A stretch of DNA of 64,000 nucleotides from Symbiodinium natans (lineage: Eukaryota > Sar > Dinophyceae > Suessiales > Symbiodiniaceae), in assembly GCA_905221605.1 (NCBI GenBank), contig CAJNDS010002424.1, forward strand, positions 660,709 through 724,708, in the 5' to 3' direction. Both the position numbers and the translations under genes were made by a program. The number at the start of each line of letters is the position of its first letter. Position 1 is the first letter of the stretch. Under the pieces are notes generated by a model. The model was not told where the DNA came from, did no database searches, and was given only the letters and a program-made list of their open reading frames with translations. This document shows positions 13,407 through 23,235 of this stretch, piece after piece.

Positions 13407-13625
13407 AAGAGCAAGAGCGAGAGCGAGAGTGAGAGTGAGAGTAAGAATGAAAGTGACAGTGTGTGAAAGTGCCAGTGAGAGTGAGAGTGAGGAAGCGAGA
13501 AAGACGGAATGAGAGAAAGTGATGCAGTGACGGGCAGCGGAGAAGTGGTGAAATCCATGGGGGCCCCACGTGATTTTTATTTCTGGAACTTTTCTTCGAC
13601 GCCGCGTTTTGAACAGTGCATTTCA
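12700..13625. repeat. Nested foldback: inverted pair with CTCTCA/GAGAGT tracts
   Basis: The sequence 12700-12828 (GTTCCAAACGCGGCGTCGAA onward to TTTCTCGCTTCC) is repeated inverted at about 13495-13620. Each is bordered on its inner side by a (CTCTCA)n tract at 12828-12990 or its complement (GAGAGT)n at 13376-13500. The right arm has the same arrangement at about 40580-40705 and 41290-41425. This gives a foldback-element-like hairpin nested in each arm. Confidence 0.7.
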
Positions 13626-13770
13626 CCCCAGCCACAACTTAACGTTGTTAGAACCCCAATGAGGGTGCTCGGCAACAGCTGAGTCGCTAGGAGCAAAGCT
13701 TTCATTCTGCAATGTCCAGCAGATTCTGCGCAACCGCAGAAAACATTGAAGCCACGCTGGAACTCTGATG
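13095..13770 (+). repeat. Direct repeat pair inside the arm
   Basis: A stretch starting GTTAGAACCCCAATGAGGGT and including TCATTCTGCAATGTCCAGCA and GCGCAACCGCAGAAAAC occurs at 13095-13230 and again at 13648-13770. It is also present in the right arm at about 40440-40555 and 40945-41085. Confidence 0.7.
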
Positions 13771-14389
13771 CCCTGATAAGTTTATATCTTGCGCGGACGG
13801 ATGTTTTTCAGTGACCTTTAGGCCAGAGTTCGGCTTTAGAGCCTGGGTGCTTTAATTTGCGTGTGAAATCGAGATGCTACGAGCTCTGCTCACGCCTTTG
13901 CGCGCCTGATCAGAAAAATTCACCTTGTAGTGTTTGTCCGTGCCATGTTGTTTTGACAGTAGAGAGTTTTTCTGCGACGTGATGTGGCGTGAGTTATGTT
14001 GCCCAAAGTCCCTTAAAGTCGTTTGGCTTGACTTCGACATGTTTGGCAGTTTCGTCTTCGTGGCGTGGCGATTGATGAGTTTGGAAGCACTTGGAGTTGC
14101 TTGAGGGCAGCATTGAAGAAGTGCGTGTCAGAACTTAGATTCTTGCTTGTTTGCAACTTGCTCCGTGTCCCCGCCGCTTCGTTGGTTGCCGTTGGGCGTG
14201 TAGGATGGGAGTGGAAGTGCAGAGTGAACTCTGAAGGGTGTAGACCAAAGCTTTTGCATTGTTCTTTTGCTTTACTTCCTTTGCAGAACAAAGTTGAGAT
14301 GGAATTCGCAGCTTTTTGGAGCTCTTAGCTCTTGGAGAGAGCTTGCTGCAAGGACTGAAGCTTGCTGAACACTTTGGTGTTTGGCTCAA

Positions 14390-14400
14390 GCGCTGAGTGA
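14390..14400 (+). other. Spliced-leader-like relic (11 nt) in left arm
   Basis: TTTGGCTCAAG matches the last 11 bases of the dinoflagellate spliced leader (which ends CCATTTTGGCTCAAG). It is followed by a GTGAAAAAGAG phrase also seen next to the minus-strand match at 42063-42074. The right arm carries the same at 39828-39838 on the minus strand. Relics like this mark cDNA-derived insertions; the match is short. Confidence 0.4.
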
Positions 14401-14941
14401 AAAAGAGACTGCTGCGCGAGCTCTGCTTTTCACAGTTTTTTTAGCCTGCCCTTGCTTTTTTACTTGCAAACCAAAGACGTGTCTTGGAAGCTTGTGGCCT
14501 TGAACCTTAAACCAAAGAAGAGCAGACGCGGCTTCACACACTTTTCGGCACTTGCCATTCTTAGCACCAGTCCACAGTTGCCTTACTTGCAGACGGGTAC
14601 TTTACCTTGAAGAGAAAAATTGCTTGCATAGTTGGCTTCGAAAACGAACAAACAACGTTCGAACGACAAACGGACGACTTTCACTCTAAATTGGGTTTGA
14701 GTTTTTAACTGAAGAGATCTGAACTGGCAATGTGCTTATTCTTCCGCTTCTGCAAGCCTCGCTCCAAAACAAACATTGATGTTTTCAGCGTAATTAGTTC
14801 AAAGAATCACAATTTGAAGGTTTTTTATCTTGAGAAAATCAAATTCCACAAAAGTCAAAAGAAAGTGCTTCGCACTTGCTTAACCCAGATTCTCTAAGTT
14901 GAATCTGCGTTGAACCTGGCTTGAACCTAGGTTCAAACAGG

Positions 14942-14967
14942 TTTATGGCTGAAGTTTTTGGCTCAAG
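14942..14967 (+). other. Possible tandem spliced-leader relics
   Basis: TTTTGGCTCAAG at 14956-14967 is a 12-base exact match to the spliced-leader 3' end. Directly before it, TTTATGGCTGAAG (14942-14954) looks like a second, mutated copy. Two successive relics would mean two rounds of trans-splicing and reinsertion. No open reading frame of note follows. Confidence 0.4.
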
Positions 14968-14989
14968 TGACAGCCTGAGCGCAACGTCA

Positions 14990-15070
14990 CTTGCGGATGC
15001 TTGCAGACGCTTGCAGACGCTTTGCGGACTTTGCGAAGCTTGCAGACGCTTGCAGACGCTTGGCGGACAC
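14990..15070 (+). repeat. 10-bp tandem repeats GCTTGCAGAC
   Basis: Several copies of GCTTGCAGAC, in two runs separated by a GCGGACTTTGCGAA variant. Around it (14827-15450) I see no gene I can support. Confidence 0.75.
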
Positions 15071-15449
15071 AACGCAACGACGTTTGGTAACCCTCGAAAA
15101 AATTGACTCCAGATTGCTGGTCCAGCCAGAGGCGCGAGAAACCCCGACACTAAGGATGGAAGTAAGCAAGAGCCCCGCAGTAATGTGCAGAAAAAAGTTT
15201 TGAAGTATTTCACTTCCAAACTTAGTTTCCAAAATTATGCAATCTTTCGAATCTAAGATTCAACGGCAAAATCTCAAAAACAATTTGTGCCAACTTTCGA
15301 CTTGCCGATGTCCTGAGAACCGCAGCAAAAAGTCTCGGAGTCTCCAAGCCTCCTTCCTTCCTGCCCTTCTCACCCCGCAATCATCAAATGGCTTGGAGAC
15401 ATTCTGTAACTGCATTCAACAACTTTGCGCATTCCTGAATTATTAGCTT

Positions 15450-17255
15450 ACAAAACCTCTAATTTTTTACATGTAAATACACAGAACGCACCTGGGGCGT
15501 TTTGGAATAACGACAACCTGTTTGTGCAAATTCCCAACGTCAGAAAGCGGAAATACCAAACATCCGGAAAAATTGCTGAATACAACAAACTGCGCTGCTG
15601 AAAAGTCATGTTATGACTTTTTTTGAATGACCCCCTTTTGATGAGTCTTGCTGTTTTTGCAATGGTTTTGTATTTTTCGGCTGGAAAAGGTGTCGTGCTA
15701 AATAGCTTGTGTTTTTTAAGACTTCACCCGCCCTTGATGGAAGATTCAGGAAAGGTTGTTCATAATATTCCAGCCCCCTTTTTTTTAGGTTTCCATGCTT
15801 GCTCCCGTCAGCCCCCGTCTGTCCCCATTTTTTTTGAGTCGTGCAAGTTTAATTCAAAACACACGTATAAAAAATTGAAATCCCAGGTTGTTCCCCTCTC
15901 TCCCCTAAAACCCCCCAATTTTTTTTAAAGTTCTGTAAGTTTGCTTCAAAGCTCAAATATATGATTGAAAGCTTCAAAGCGTTTATTATACCTGAAAATT
16001 AAAATGAGGGCATGGTACGTACAAATGGGGGTTTTAAAGCTTATTTCGAAGCATACCCATTTTTTCTTATTCATGCCCAAAAGAGCCTAGAATTCTAAAA
16101 ATCTACTCTCTAAATTTCAAAACTTAAATCCGAAATCCATGCATCAAATTATTTTTGAAGGAATATTTGTGAGTAAACTAATCTTCTTGCGCGTGCTTCA
16201 ATTTTTTTTAAAAAAGGCTCTTTATGAATGGATACTCTTTCTTTAAATCACATATTTTCAATTTTTTCAAACGCGCGAGGACGATCGGATCGAAACCTTT
16301 AAACTGTTCAATAGATATTCTTCTCGATTTTTTCAATTTTTTCTTTTTTTAATTTTGTAAGAGTTTTTTCTTTGAAGATGTTTGAGGAATTCTTGTTTCA
16401 TATCTATTTTGACAATTTAAATGTCTTATGAAATTTAAGTTCTTTCTCAAATCTCTAAATATTATGAGATTCTGATCTTCATACGAAAATCTTTTTTAGA
16501 TTATTATTATTGCAAATATGAATTCATAATGTATAGAATTGATTGCAAGGGCAATAATCGAATTTCTTCTGAAAAAACAGATTCCCGCGAGACACTATTC
16601 TTTGCTTTTACTCGCGGACTAATAGTATAACATACTATTCAATGAGCGATTTTATGAACGAATCATATTATATTAATATTGGAAATGGAAGTAAAATCGC
16701 TAGTTTCCTCGTTCTCTGCGTTCACACATTCATTTAGTTCGCGCACTTACTACGTTCGTTTACAATTAAATTCATGCGCTCACGATGTTCACGCTTTTTC
16801 TAATACAATACTCTTATCGTGCACTTATTAAAACTACTTGTAAGTACACGAATACTAATATTGTTCTTTCCTTTGCTTGGTTTTCTTCTTTGTTATCTTC
16901 ATGTCTTTTATCTTTATTCACGGGCGTCTTTATTATGCTTTTTGCCCGTGTAAACGACTTTATTAATGAAATGCACGTGTCCAACTTTAGGATTCCAGAA
17001 ACTTACTTTTTTTCCTCTTTCTTTTCACACTTTTCTTTCTTCTCCTTTTCCTTCACTCGGTCAAAAAAAATAGAATGCGTTTTGCCGCATCGCAATTGTA
17101 AAAGGAACTTATTTTGAGAATCACGCGTGCCATCTTATCAGGTAGAATGGAAGTCGAAAATATTTTTCAAACAAGGAAAGATAAATACAATGAATTTTAA
17201 ATGAGACCACCGCAAAAGCTGCACAACGACCGAGTGAACCTTAACATAAATAAAA
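15450..17255. other. AT-rich island without identifiable genes
   Basis: The composition changes sharply to A/T-rich with many homopolymer T and A runs, unlike the G/C-balanced flanks. Scattered GTTCACGC / TTCGTTCA motifs near 16715-16800 resemble those at 44740-44810, so the AT-rich material is part of a repeated environment lying upstream of unit B in both places. One open frame (16785-17117) is hydrophobic and Ser/Phe-rich, as expected by chance from this composition. No organellar gene recognised. Confidence 0.6.
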
Positions 17256-18594
17256 TCAAACCCGAAAACCTTGAAAAAATGCTGAAACCTGCATGTTGGA
17301 AAATGTGAAGAAATCTACGGGATAGTGCTTCGCACCAGTAGAGGCAGAGGCCAAGAGTTGGGGCCGAGAAAAGTGCCTTTGCAGTTGTGGTACGTTGTGT
17401 AGCGGTGATGCAGTGTGCACGTGTTTGAAGAGAAGCAAGGAGCCGAGGGTATATTGTTTGTATGTGTTTGTAGTGTTTAATGTTTCACCCTGTGGCAAAT
17501 CTCTTTCCATCTGCTCGTTCACACCAATATGACTGCTTGCTTGCGCTGTTTGTGCGCTTTGTCGTATTCGTGTTGCGATTTTCGCAAGCTGCTTTGAGAA
17601 AGCAATGCGCACCTCCAGACTTTCTCTCAAAATATCATGGATGGTCTCCGGCATTCATTGCTGTAGTTCTTACCGAACTACTGATGGCACCCTGCATTTT
17701 GCGGGATCGTGCCACGCGCGTAAAATGACAAGCCACTGCTGTGGCCCTGCTTGCCCTGTTGGTTTGCTTGGCAACTGATGCGTCGACCTCTTCGTGATCT
17801 GACCGCGCTGGCAACGTTTCACCCTTAGGATGCTCTCTAGCTTTCTTGCGCGTTTTTGTTGCTTTGTTCGCTTTTTGGTTGCTGGGCTTTCGTGCACTTA
17901 ATCACCCAGTCGCAATAGACCGGCCTACTGTGCTGCTGATGCGGTAAAGAGGCGTCCGTTAAAAGAAATATTTTTTGTTTCACCCTGATTGACTATCAGT
18001 CCTGTACGGTGTTGGGTTATGTTGGGCCACTTCTTGGTTGATTGGTTGTTTGCTTCTTTTTGGACTGATCCTGCCTTTTTGCCGTGTCACAACTATGCCG
18101 CTTGAAGACTGATCATTGATATGCTGACGCACAAAAGAGCTCGCCATCAAAAAAAGGTCTGGTGGTGGTGCAGTGTGCTGGTAGTGAGGTGTAGTGGCGG
18201 TAAGTCGTATGTGGTGCTTGGTGGTGGTGTGGTGGAGTGTGGAGTGTGGTGTTTCTGTAGGTGAGTTCTTTTGCGTAGTGACGGAATACGATTCTTGGCC
18301 TTGACTTGCCTCTTAAGTTGTGGGCCTTACAGATAAAAACTTGCAGGGAGAACGCAACCTGTTGCCTCAGAAGCTTTGGCTCGGGCGGCGGATCTCGGAC
18401 TTGCGCCGCTACATGACGCTTAAAGTTGGAGAGTTTTGGTGGATTTCGCATCAAATTGGTGAAACAGGTTTCTTCAGGAGAGTTCGTAGAGTTCTGGCGT
18501 CTAGCATACGAGGCATGCCACTTGCTAGCTCCCCTCCATCAAGCGGGATCCAGTTTCAACGTTTCAGGGAGCTTCTGACAGCAGCTGTGTCACG
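17256..18594. other. Spacer with degraded copy of the 11.8-kb segment
   Basis: Between about 17790 and 18010 there is a diverged copy of 11820-12010, including CGCAATAGACCGGCC, ACTGTGCTGCTGATG and GGTAAAG. 18165-18260 is a G/T-rich stretch of GGTGGTG-type repeats. I see no supportable gene here. Confidence 0.5.
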
Positions 18595-21032
18595 CAGTTT
18601 TGGCGACATCGAGTTGTGAGCTGGAAAGTTGCTCTCTGGGCCCACGGTTGCTGCTACTTTGACCATTCCTGCAAATGTGACCAGCGTTATCACTTTTCAC
18701 CGCCAATTTTCTTCTTTCTTTCATAACGTGTTCCAAAAAACTTGCTGTATGCCATAAAATTTCTGGTCCATGACCATGACCATGACTCTTGCTTCTGCAT
18801 GTTATTTGTGCTGCCATTGTTGTTTGTGCTGGTTACTGTGATTGTTGTCGAAGAGGTCAATGTTCAGTAGGTTCATCATGTGTAATCACTTGTAGGACTC
18901 TCGCAAGCACCCCGAATTCAAATATCAACGACGTTTTGTATGAAGGAGGCTTTCTACTTTGAAGTGTCATAGCTTGATGTGGTTTGCCATTTTCCCGCCA
19001 GGCGAAGCTAGGCGAGATGACCCTTTAGGAGGGTAAATGACCGGCGCTCAGCTGATGGCGATTTAGGGCTCAGGAAACGTATGCTGACACACAAGCGAAG
19101 TACAGCTTACAAAAGAATCGGGTTATTTTTCGCCGAAATGTATTTTGTCAAAAAGCATCTTGTAGGGTTCGGTTGCAGTTCAGTGATGTCCAGTCAACAC
19201 GCCATGCCTGCTGCTGCGCAGAAACGCCGGCAGGGTTCTGCGAATTCAGAGATATTCAGAGGATGCTTTGTTTTCCCCTCGAAGTACCCCCTGATTTCTC
19301 GCCAAAGCTTCAAGCTGCCATGATACAAGCGTGGTGACCCTTGGCGACAGGATGTCCGATCGGAGGCTGACGGGCGACGTCTGTGTTTAGGCGGCAAGTC
19401 CCGAATCAAGCCGGATCGCACCGCAAAATTTCTCGTTTCTCTGAAAGCCTTTTTCACAAATCTTGCCTTCCTTGCGTCATCGCGTCCCCGACGCTGGAAG
19501 CGCGTCATGGCACTGACGCACTATTCCGCTTCCCGTACGAAAACACCGCGTATTATGGCATTAATGTCCATTCGCCGCGGCTTGAAAGCTTTGGCCGCAT
19601 GTCGAGAATCTTGGAGCCAAGCTGGTCAAAATCGGCTTCCCAGACATCCAAGAGGTCGTTCCGACAGGTCGTGGTCATTCAGTCATTTCCGATTGAACCA
19701 TCGGAGAATGTCCTCCCATCAGCCAAGCCGACCTGCAAGCAAGTGTTGCATGCTACGCATTGCCATCGTCAGTCTCGTAAAGGAAAGCCGACATGGTGAC
19801 GGTTGCAACGGGTTGGAAGAGCAGTGGACTAGCAGAAAAAGATTGGAGTTTCTTGAAGTTAGGCGTCTTGTCGCGGGGGAATCAAATTAACCGACGCTTC
19901 CTAACATTACTCAGGGCAACACGGAGGTAGGTAACCGCCTGACGGGCAACAGGCACCCATTCCACGAACTTAGCGGGGCAGAACCGGGTGCCACGAACTT
20001 CTGCGAACCTGAGGACAGATTCACGAAGGGTCCAAGGGTTAGCTGGAAGACTCGAAGACTAACCCATGGAGAGTAGATGCCCCTGCGAACGCAGGGAAGG
20101 TTCGACGAAGTTAGCAGAAGGCCACGAGGCTTCGTGCAAAGGGGCAGGGGCTTAGACGAACTTAGTTTGGGGTGCCCCCCTTGCCCGGTCTAAGTGTTAC
20201 CTCCCTTTGTTTTCCTCAAAATTACAAAAACCCTTTAAGGCTTTAAGGGGTCCTAAATGAGTAGATCCCGACAATTAGATCCCTAGAAGGGCTTGTAACA
20301 GTAAGGGGAAGGAACTCCATTGGAATTCCTAAGCGCCCTGAGCTTTGTGTTAACACCAACCCACATCCTTTGAGACATGGCAGAAGCCCGAGCTTGTGGA
20401 TCGCGCGGCACATTGCGATTGTCTTGCAAGCTATGGCTTGGCGTTGCCCTCAGCTTTAGAATGCCCTTCGAAGTCAGTTTTGGCACCTGCAGCTCTTGCA
20501 ACTCCTGCTCTGGGGGGGGGCCTGTTAGAAGTAACGCCTCTGGGTATACGCTTTTCTCTCTCGGAGTGCCTGTTACTTGGTGATGCGCAACTGTCTTGAG
20601 CTCCTGGCGGTTGAGTTTCTGTTCGGTTCATGATCTCAAGCCCCCCGTCCCTCCTCCCAGCATCGTATGTGCGTTTCTTAAGAAACGAATAGTCGCGTCC
20701 AGTGCCACGATCATGTGCAATCACGCAAAAGGCCAAATTGGAAGAGATTGCCCAAAGCCATACTGTCGAGGGCCACAGGGGGGCATCAGACGGCCACGGG
20801 CTAATTTTGCCAGGTGTTAAGGTGGCACGAGCATTGCGTGTCAGGCCTGCTTCGGCTGCAAGCGCCAGACCACTGTACCATACCTTCTGAAAGCTTGAGT
20901 GCTTATCACTGGCACGCATGCAGCTGCAGGGTCTTGTGGCCTGCGCATGCACAGACTTCCTGTCCACAAAGAAACCATAAGGTCGGTTCCCTTTTAAGTA
21001 AGGATTCCACGTTTAAGAGAGTCTTATCCCAT
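18595..21032 (+). repeat. Duplicated unit B, copy B1
   Basis: Matches 45190-47227 in segments. Collinear parts include CAAATGTGACCAGCG (18676) and the CTTGAGCTCCTGGCGGTT to CATGATCTCAAGCCCCCC stretch (20590-20645). Part of the sequence (about 19195-19745 and 20440-20510) is inverted and shuffled in the other copy. Unit B runs straight into unit A in both places. No recognisable gene. Confidence 0.75.
19915..20215 (+). ncRNA. Stem-rich island of unknown kind (possible structured RNA or small mobile element)
   Basis: This roughly 300-bp segment is absent from the other copy of unit B, where flanking phrases lie close together (46480-46525). It holds several perfect short inverted repeats in succession: GGCACCC/GGGTGCC (19952-19958 with 19986-19992), GGGTTAG/CTAACCC (20036-20042 with 20059-20065), CCCTGC/GCAGGG around a GAAC loop (20081-20096), ACGAAG/CTTCGT (20105-20110 with 20130-20135) and CTTAGAC/GTCTAAG (20151-20157 with 20188-20194). 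An ACGAA(C/G)TT motif recurs about five times. No family recognised; transcription is not shown. Confidence 0.3.
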
Positions 21033-21115
21033 GGTCCATCCTTTTCTAGGACCCTTTGAACAAAAGTGTCTTGGTGCTTCTCTCTCCTGAAACGGCTCCT
21101 GCGTGTCCCAAAATG

Positions 21116-21390
21116 AGCAAGCGCCAAAACCCCCAGCCATTCAATTAAGTAAGGCATGGACACGAATGCCCAAAACCCTGTAAAACGATGGGAACACTTG
21201 AAAAGCGACGCCCCGAAGTAAATGAACCGTTGGGTGTGCTATAGCCTTGATTTTTCCCAAAGCGACACCTACAAACATCAAGCGTGGATAGTTGATGCTA
21301 AAACCCTGTAAAACGATGGGAACACTTGAAAAGCGACACCCCTCATGTTTCGTCCATTAGCACCTCGAGCAGGTTTTGGCAGTCGCTCAA
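21116..21390 (+). repeat. 275-bp insertion with a 38-bp direct repeat
   Basis: Absent from A1 and A3. It contains the same 38 bases, starting AAAACCCTGTAAAACGATGG, at 21172-21209 and 21300-21337. No gene seen. Confidence 0.8.
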
Positions 21391-21878
21391 ATGCCTCTGG
21401 CGGAGTGGTCGCCCGACACGAAACGTGCACCCTCCAGCACGCTGGTCGATGTCAACCACTGCTACCCGCCATTTACAAGATTCAGGCACGTGGGAGAAAG
21501 CCCTTTGCAGCATCGGCAGGGCATCCCTGTCGGGCATCTTTGCGCGCAATTTTTGGTTGAACCTTGGCATGCTTTGACCCGCAGTTCCACCCAGTGCCGG
21601 TCAGAGATGTGTGAGTGCCTTGCGCTCGAGTGCTTGCTGGTTTCGATCTCGGGTCGCCTTCACGGTTGTACTTTTTGGGGTCACGGTGGTTCAACGCAGA
21701 TGCCCCTGACACTGTCTGTGGAGCTGGTCTCCATGGGCAGGACTCGTGAAGGCCACTAGGTCGGTCCTGGCACTGAGACACAATGGCCAGCTGGCCCTCC
21801 TTTCGCTGCCTTTTGCTCCGCCTCCTTGCTGGCTAAGTTATCCATGGCGTACTGGACAGCGAGATGTCGGCCTATCTC

Positions 21879-21886
21879 GCAGAGAT
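21879..21886 (+). repeat. Target-site duplication of the LINE, left copy
   Basis: GCAGAGAT at 21879-21886 is repeated at 30659-30666. In the uninterrupted copy A1 the site occurs once (1086-1093), so the 8-bp repeat was made on insertion. Confidence 0.85.
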
Positions 21887-21928
21887 ACCCCCCGGCGCTT
21901 AATAAATGTAGGAGTGGCGGGGGGTGCA

Positions 21929-21957
21929 CAATTGTAGGGCATGTTTTCCTACAATTG
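21929..21957 (+). promoter_or_regulatory. Hairpin in LINE leader
   Basis: CAATTGTAGG (21929-21938) and CCTACAATTG (21948-21957) form a perfect 10-bp stem with a 9-base loop. CCTACAATTG occurs a third time at 22046-22055, which could pair alternatively with the first arm. Role unknown; it lies within the presumed promoter or 5' leader. Confidence 0.6.
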
Positions 21958-22089
21958 CCAGTGTCCGTTTCCAGCGAAATAAGCAGGGGTATGCGTGGCT
22001 TGCCCTGCACGAGGTAGCTGCAAAACGTGGACCCAGACGTGGGATCCTACAATTGACACAAACGTATCCGTGGGGGAGCAAAAAATTCT

Positions 22090-22114
22090 AATCTACATTT
22101 TCTGCAGGCTCAAG
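22090..22114 (+). promoter_or_regulatory. Possible trans-splice acceptor with spliced-leader-like tail
   Basis: The sequence reads CTACATTTTCTGCAG then GCTCAAG. TTTTCTGCAG is a good pyrimidine-tract acceptor, and GGCTCAAG equals the last 8 bases of the dinoflagellate spliced leader. The first plausible ATG of ORF1 follows at 22187, which would give a leader of about 80 bases. AATCTACATTTTCTGC (22090-22105) recurs exactly at 30617-30632 near the 3' end. Confidence 0.4.
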
Positions 22115-22186
22115 CGGAGGGGAGCTCCTCGTAGCTTTGAGCCGGGCAACAGTCGACCTAGCGACTGGCAGACAACCTCCTCGCTG

Positions 22187-23230
22187 ATGGCCCCTTCTTC
22201 GGGCGGCTGCTGCGGATATCTTTACCATGTACAACGACAACTGCGCCTCATGCAGCAAAACCTTTGGGAACCTGTCCAACTAGGATGGAGAGGACATAGC
22301 CATCGACATCGAAGAATGCCGGATGGCGGGATCAAAACATCTAGAGCTGAAGCGCCGGATGTTCATTGCAATCTTCACACTCTTCAAGTGCTTGTCGAAA
22401 GAGTCTACCAGGACTTCTGCAAAAGACAAGCCTCCATCGCGAATATTGCTAGAATGATGTGTCAATGGGGAGTTCCCCTGACCATGCTTTGGATTGATAC
22501 TGCAGACTTCGGGTTCATGCAGCCGGCGACCATTGGTGCATTCACAAACGGCGATCTAGGGACGACAGCAGCTGCTGATGATGATGCTGATGTTAGGCCC
22601 GACCTCGCCGATAAGTTGATTCAGGATTACCCGCAGGTTGATAGAAGCAGAAACGACTTCGACACCTATGCGGAGATCCTGGACTACTCTGAGACGGAGA
22701 CAGTGGGGCCCGACATCACCGTCGATGTAATGATCCTGGACCACATGAGTGCGGACTCTTGTGAGGACCACTTGCACGAGGACACTCACAGTCTGGACCT
22801 CAGTCATGATTGCAAACATACTTACAACGAGGGTTGTGACTTCTTAGGTGCACCACTTTCAACTCACAGTCCAAGCACTGTCTATGATTGTGAGGTTGGT
22901 TGTGATTTCCTTGGTGGCCCTTTAACATTTAGAGGCCCGCCAAGCCCACCTGATGTAGCAGGTACCGCGCAGGTGCCACAGCAAACAGCTTGCAGCCAGC
23001 TCCAGCAGAAGCAGGTGCCGTGCAGCAACCGCCAACAACCACACACCGCGCACAACGACCTTGACATGGGTTGGCAGTGTCTGCCTTTCTCCACAATTGC
23101 TCCCTGTGTTTGTGGTTTCCTAGGCTGTCGAGAAGCAGTCGTCCGCGACCCACTGTCGATCATTGTTTCCTCCATGCCACACGCGTGGGGGAGGCAACCA
23201 ACCCAGGACCGCCTGAAGGAAACGCACTAG
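22187..23230 (+). CDS. LINE ORF1, N-terminal module
   Basis: This frame encodes 347 residues from the first ATG after the acceptor-like site; the frame is open further upstream but without an ATG. I recognise no enzyme domain. The middle is Asp-rich and acidic. A GCDFLG(A/G)PL motif occurs twice (about 22831-22860 and 22894-22922), and the C-terminal third is rich in Gln, Pro and Cys. It overlaps the next open frame (-1) from 23065 to 23230. The conserved-looking NPGP peptide lies in that -1 frame upstream of its first ATG, so the two frames were probably one protein, joined by a -1 shift or broken by an indel. I found no standard slippery heptamer in the overlap. Its role is likely structural or ribonucleoprotein assembly, by position only. 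Confidence 0.55.
   Translation: MAPSSGGCCGYLYHVQRQLRLMQQNLWEPVQLGWRGHSHRHRRMPDGGIKTSRAEAPDVHCNLHTLQVLVERVYQDFCKRQASIANIARMMCQWGVPLTMLWIDTADFGFMQPATIGAFTNGDLGTTAAADDDADVRPDLADKLIQDYPQVDRSRNDFDTYAEILDYSETETVGPDITVDVMILDHMSADSCEDHLHEDTHSLDLSHDCKHTYNEGCDFLGAPLSTHSPSTVYDCEVGCDFLGGPLTFRGPPSPPDVAGTAQVPQQTACSQLQQKQVPCSNRQQPHTAHNDLDMGWQCLPFSTIAPCVCGFLGCREAVVRDPLSIIVSSMPHAWGRQPTQDRLKETH
23182..23211 (+). other. NPGP peptide motif (2A-like) in the -1 frame
   Basis: In the frame of the following ORF the codons read RVGEATNPGP. The NPGP end recalls 2A-type ribosome-skipping peptides, known from the N-termini of some non-LTR elements. The usual D-x-E-x-N-P-G-P spacing is not met, because the Glu is one residue too far from NPGP. 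Activity is uncertain. Confidence 0.35.
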
Positions 23231-23235
23231 GAGCC

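Larger units (their letters stand above)
12357..14826 (+). repeat. Left arm of a 2.4-kb inverted repeat
   Basis: This segment matches the reverse complement of 39405-41764 from end to end, with short indels and different microsatellite lengths. Landmarks on both arms are the TGTGGCCTGAAAACCACACG repeats at the outer end, the CTCTCA microsatellites, and the GTTCGAACGACAAACGGACG phrase at the inner end. The arms enclose about 24.6 kb (14827-39404) that carries the LINE, copia remnants and 95-bp array. No intact gene is visible in the arm. Confidence 0.85.
21033..21886 (+). repeat. Unit A, copy A2, left part (interrupted)
   Basis: 21033-21115 matches the first 90 bases of A1, and 21391-21886 matches about 74-1092 of A1 with deletions. 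Between them lies a 275-bp insertion (21116-21390). The copy is then cut by the LINE and resumes at 30659. Confidence 0.85.
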
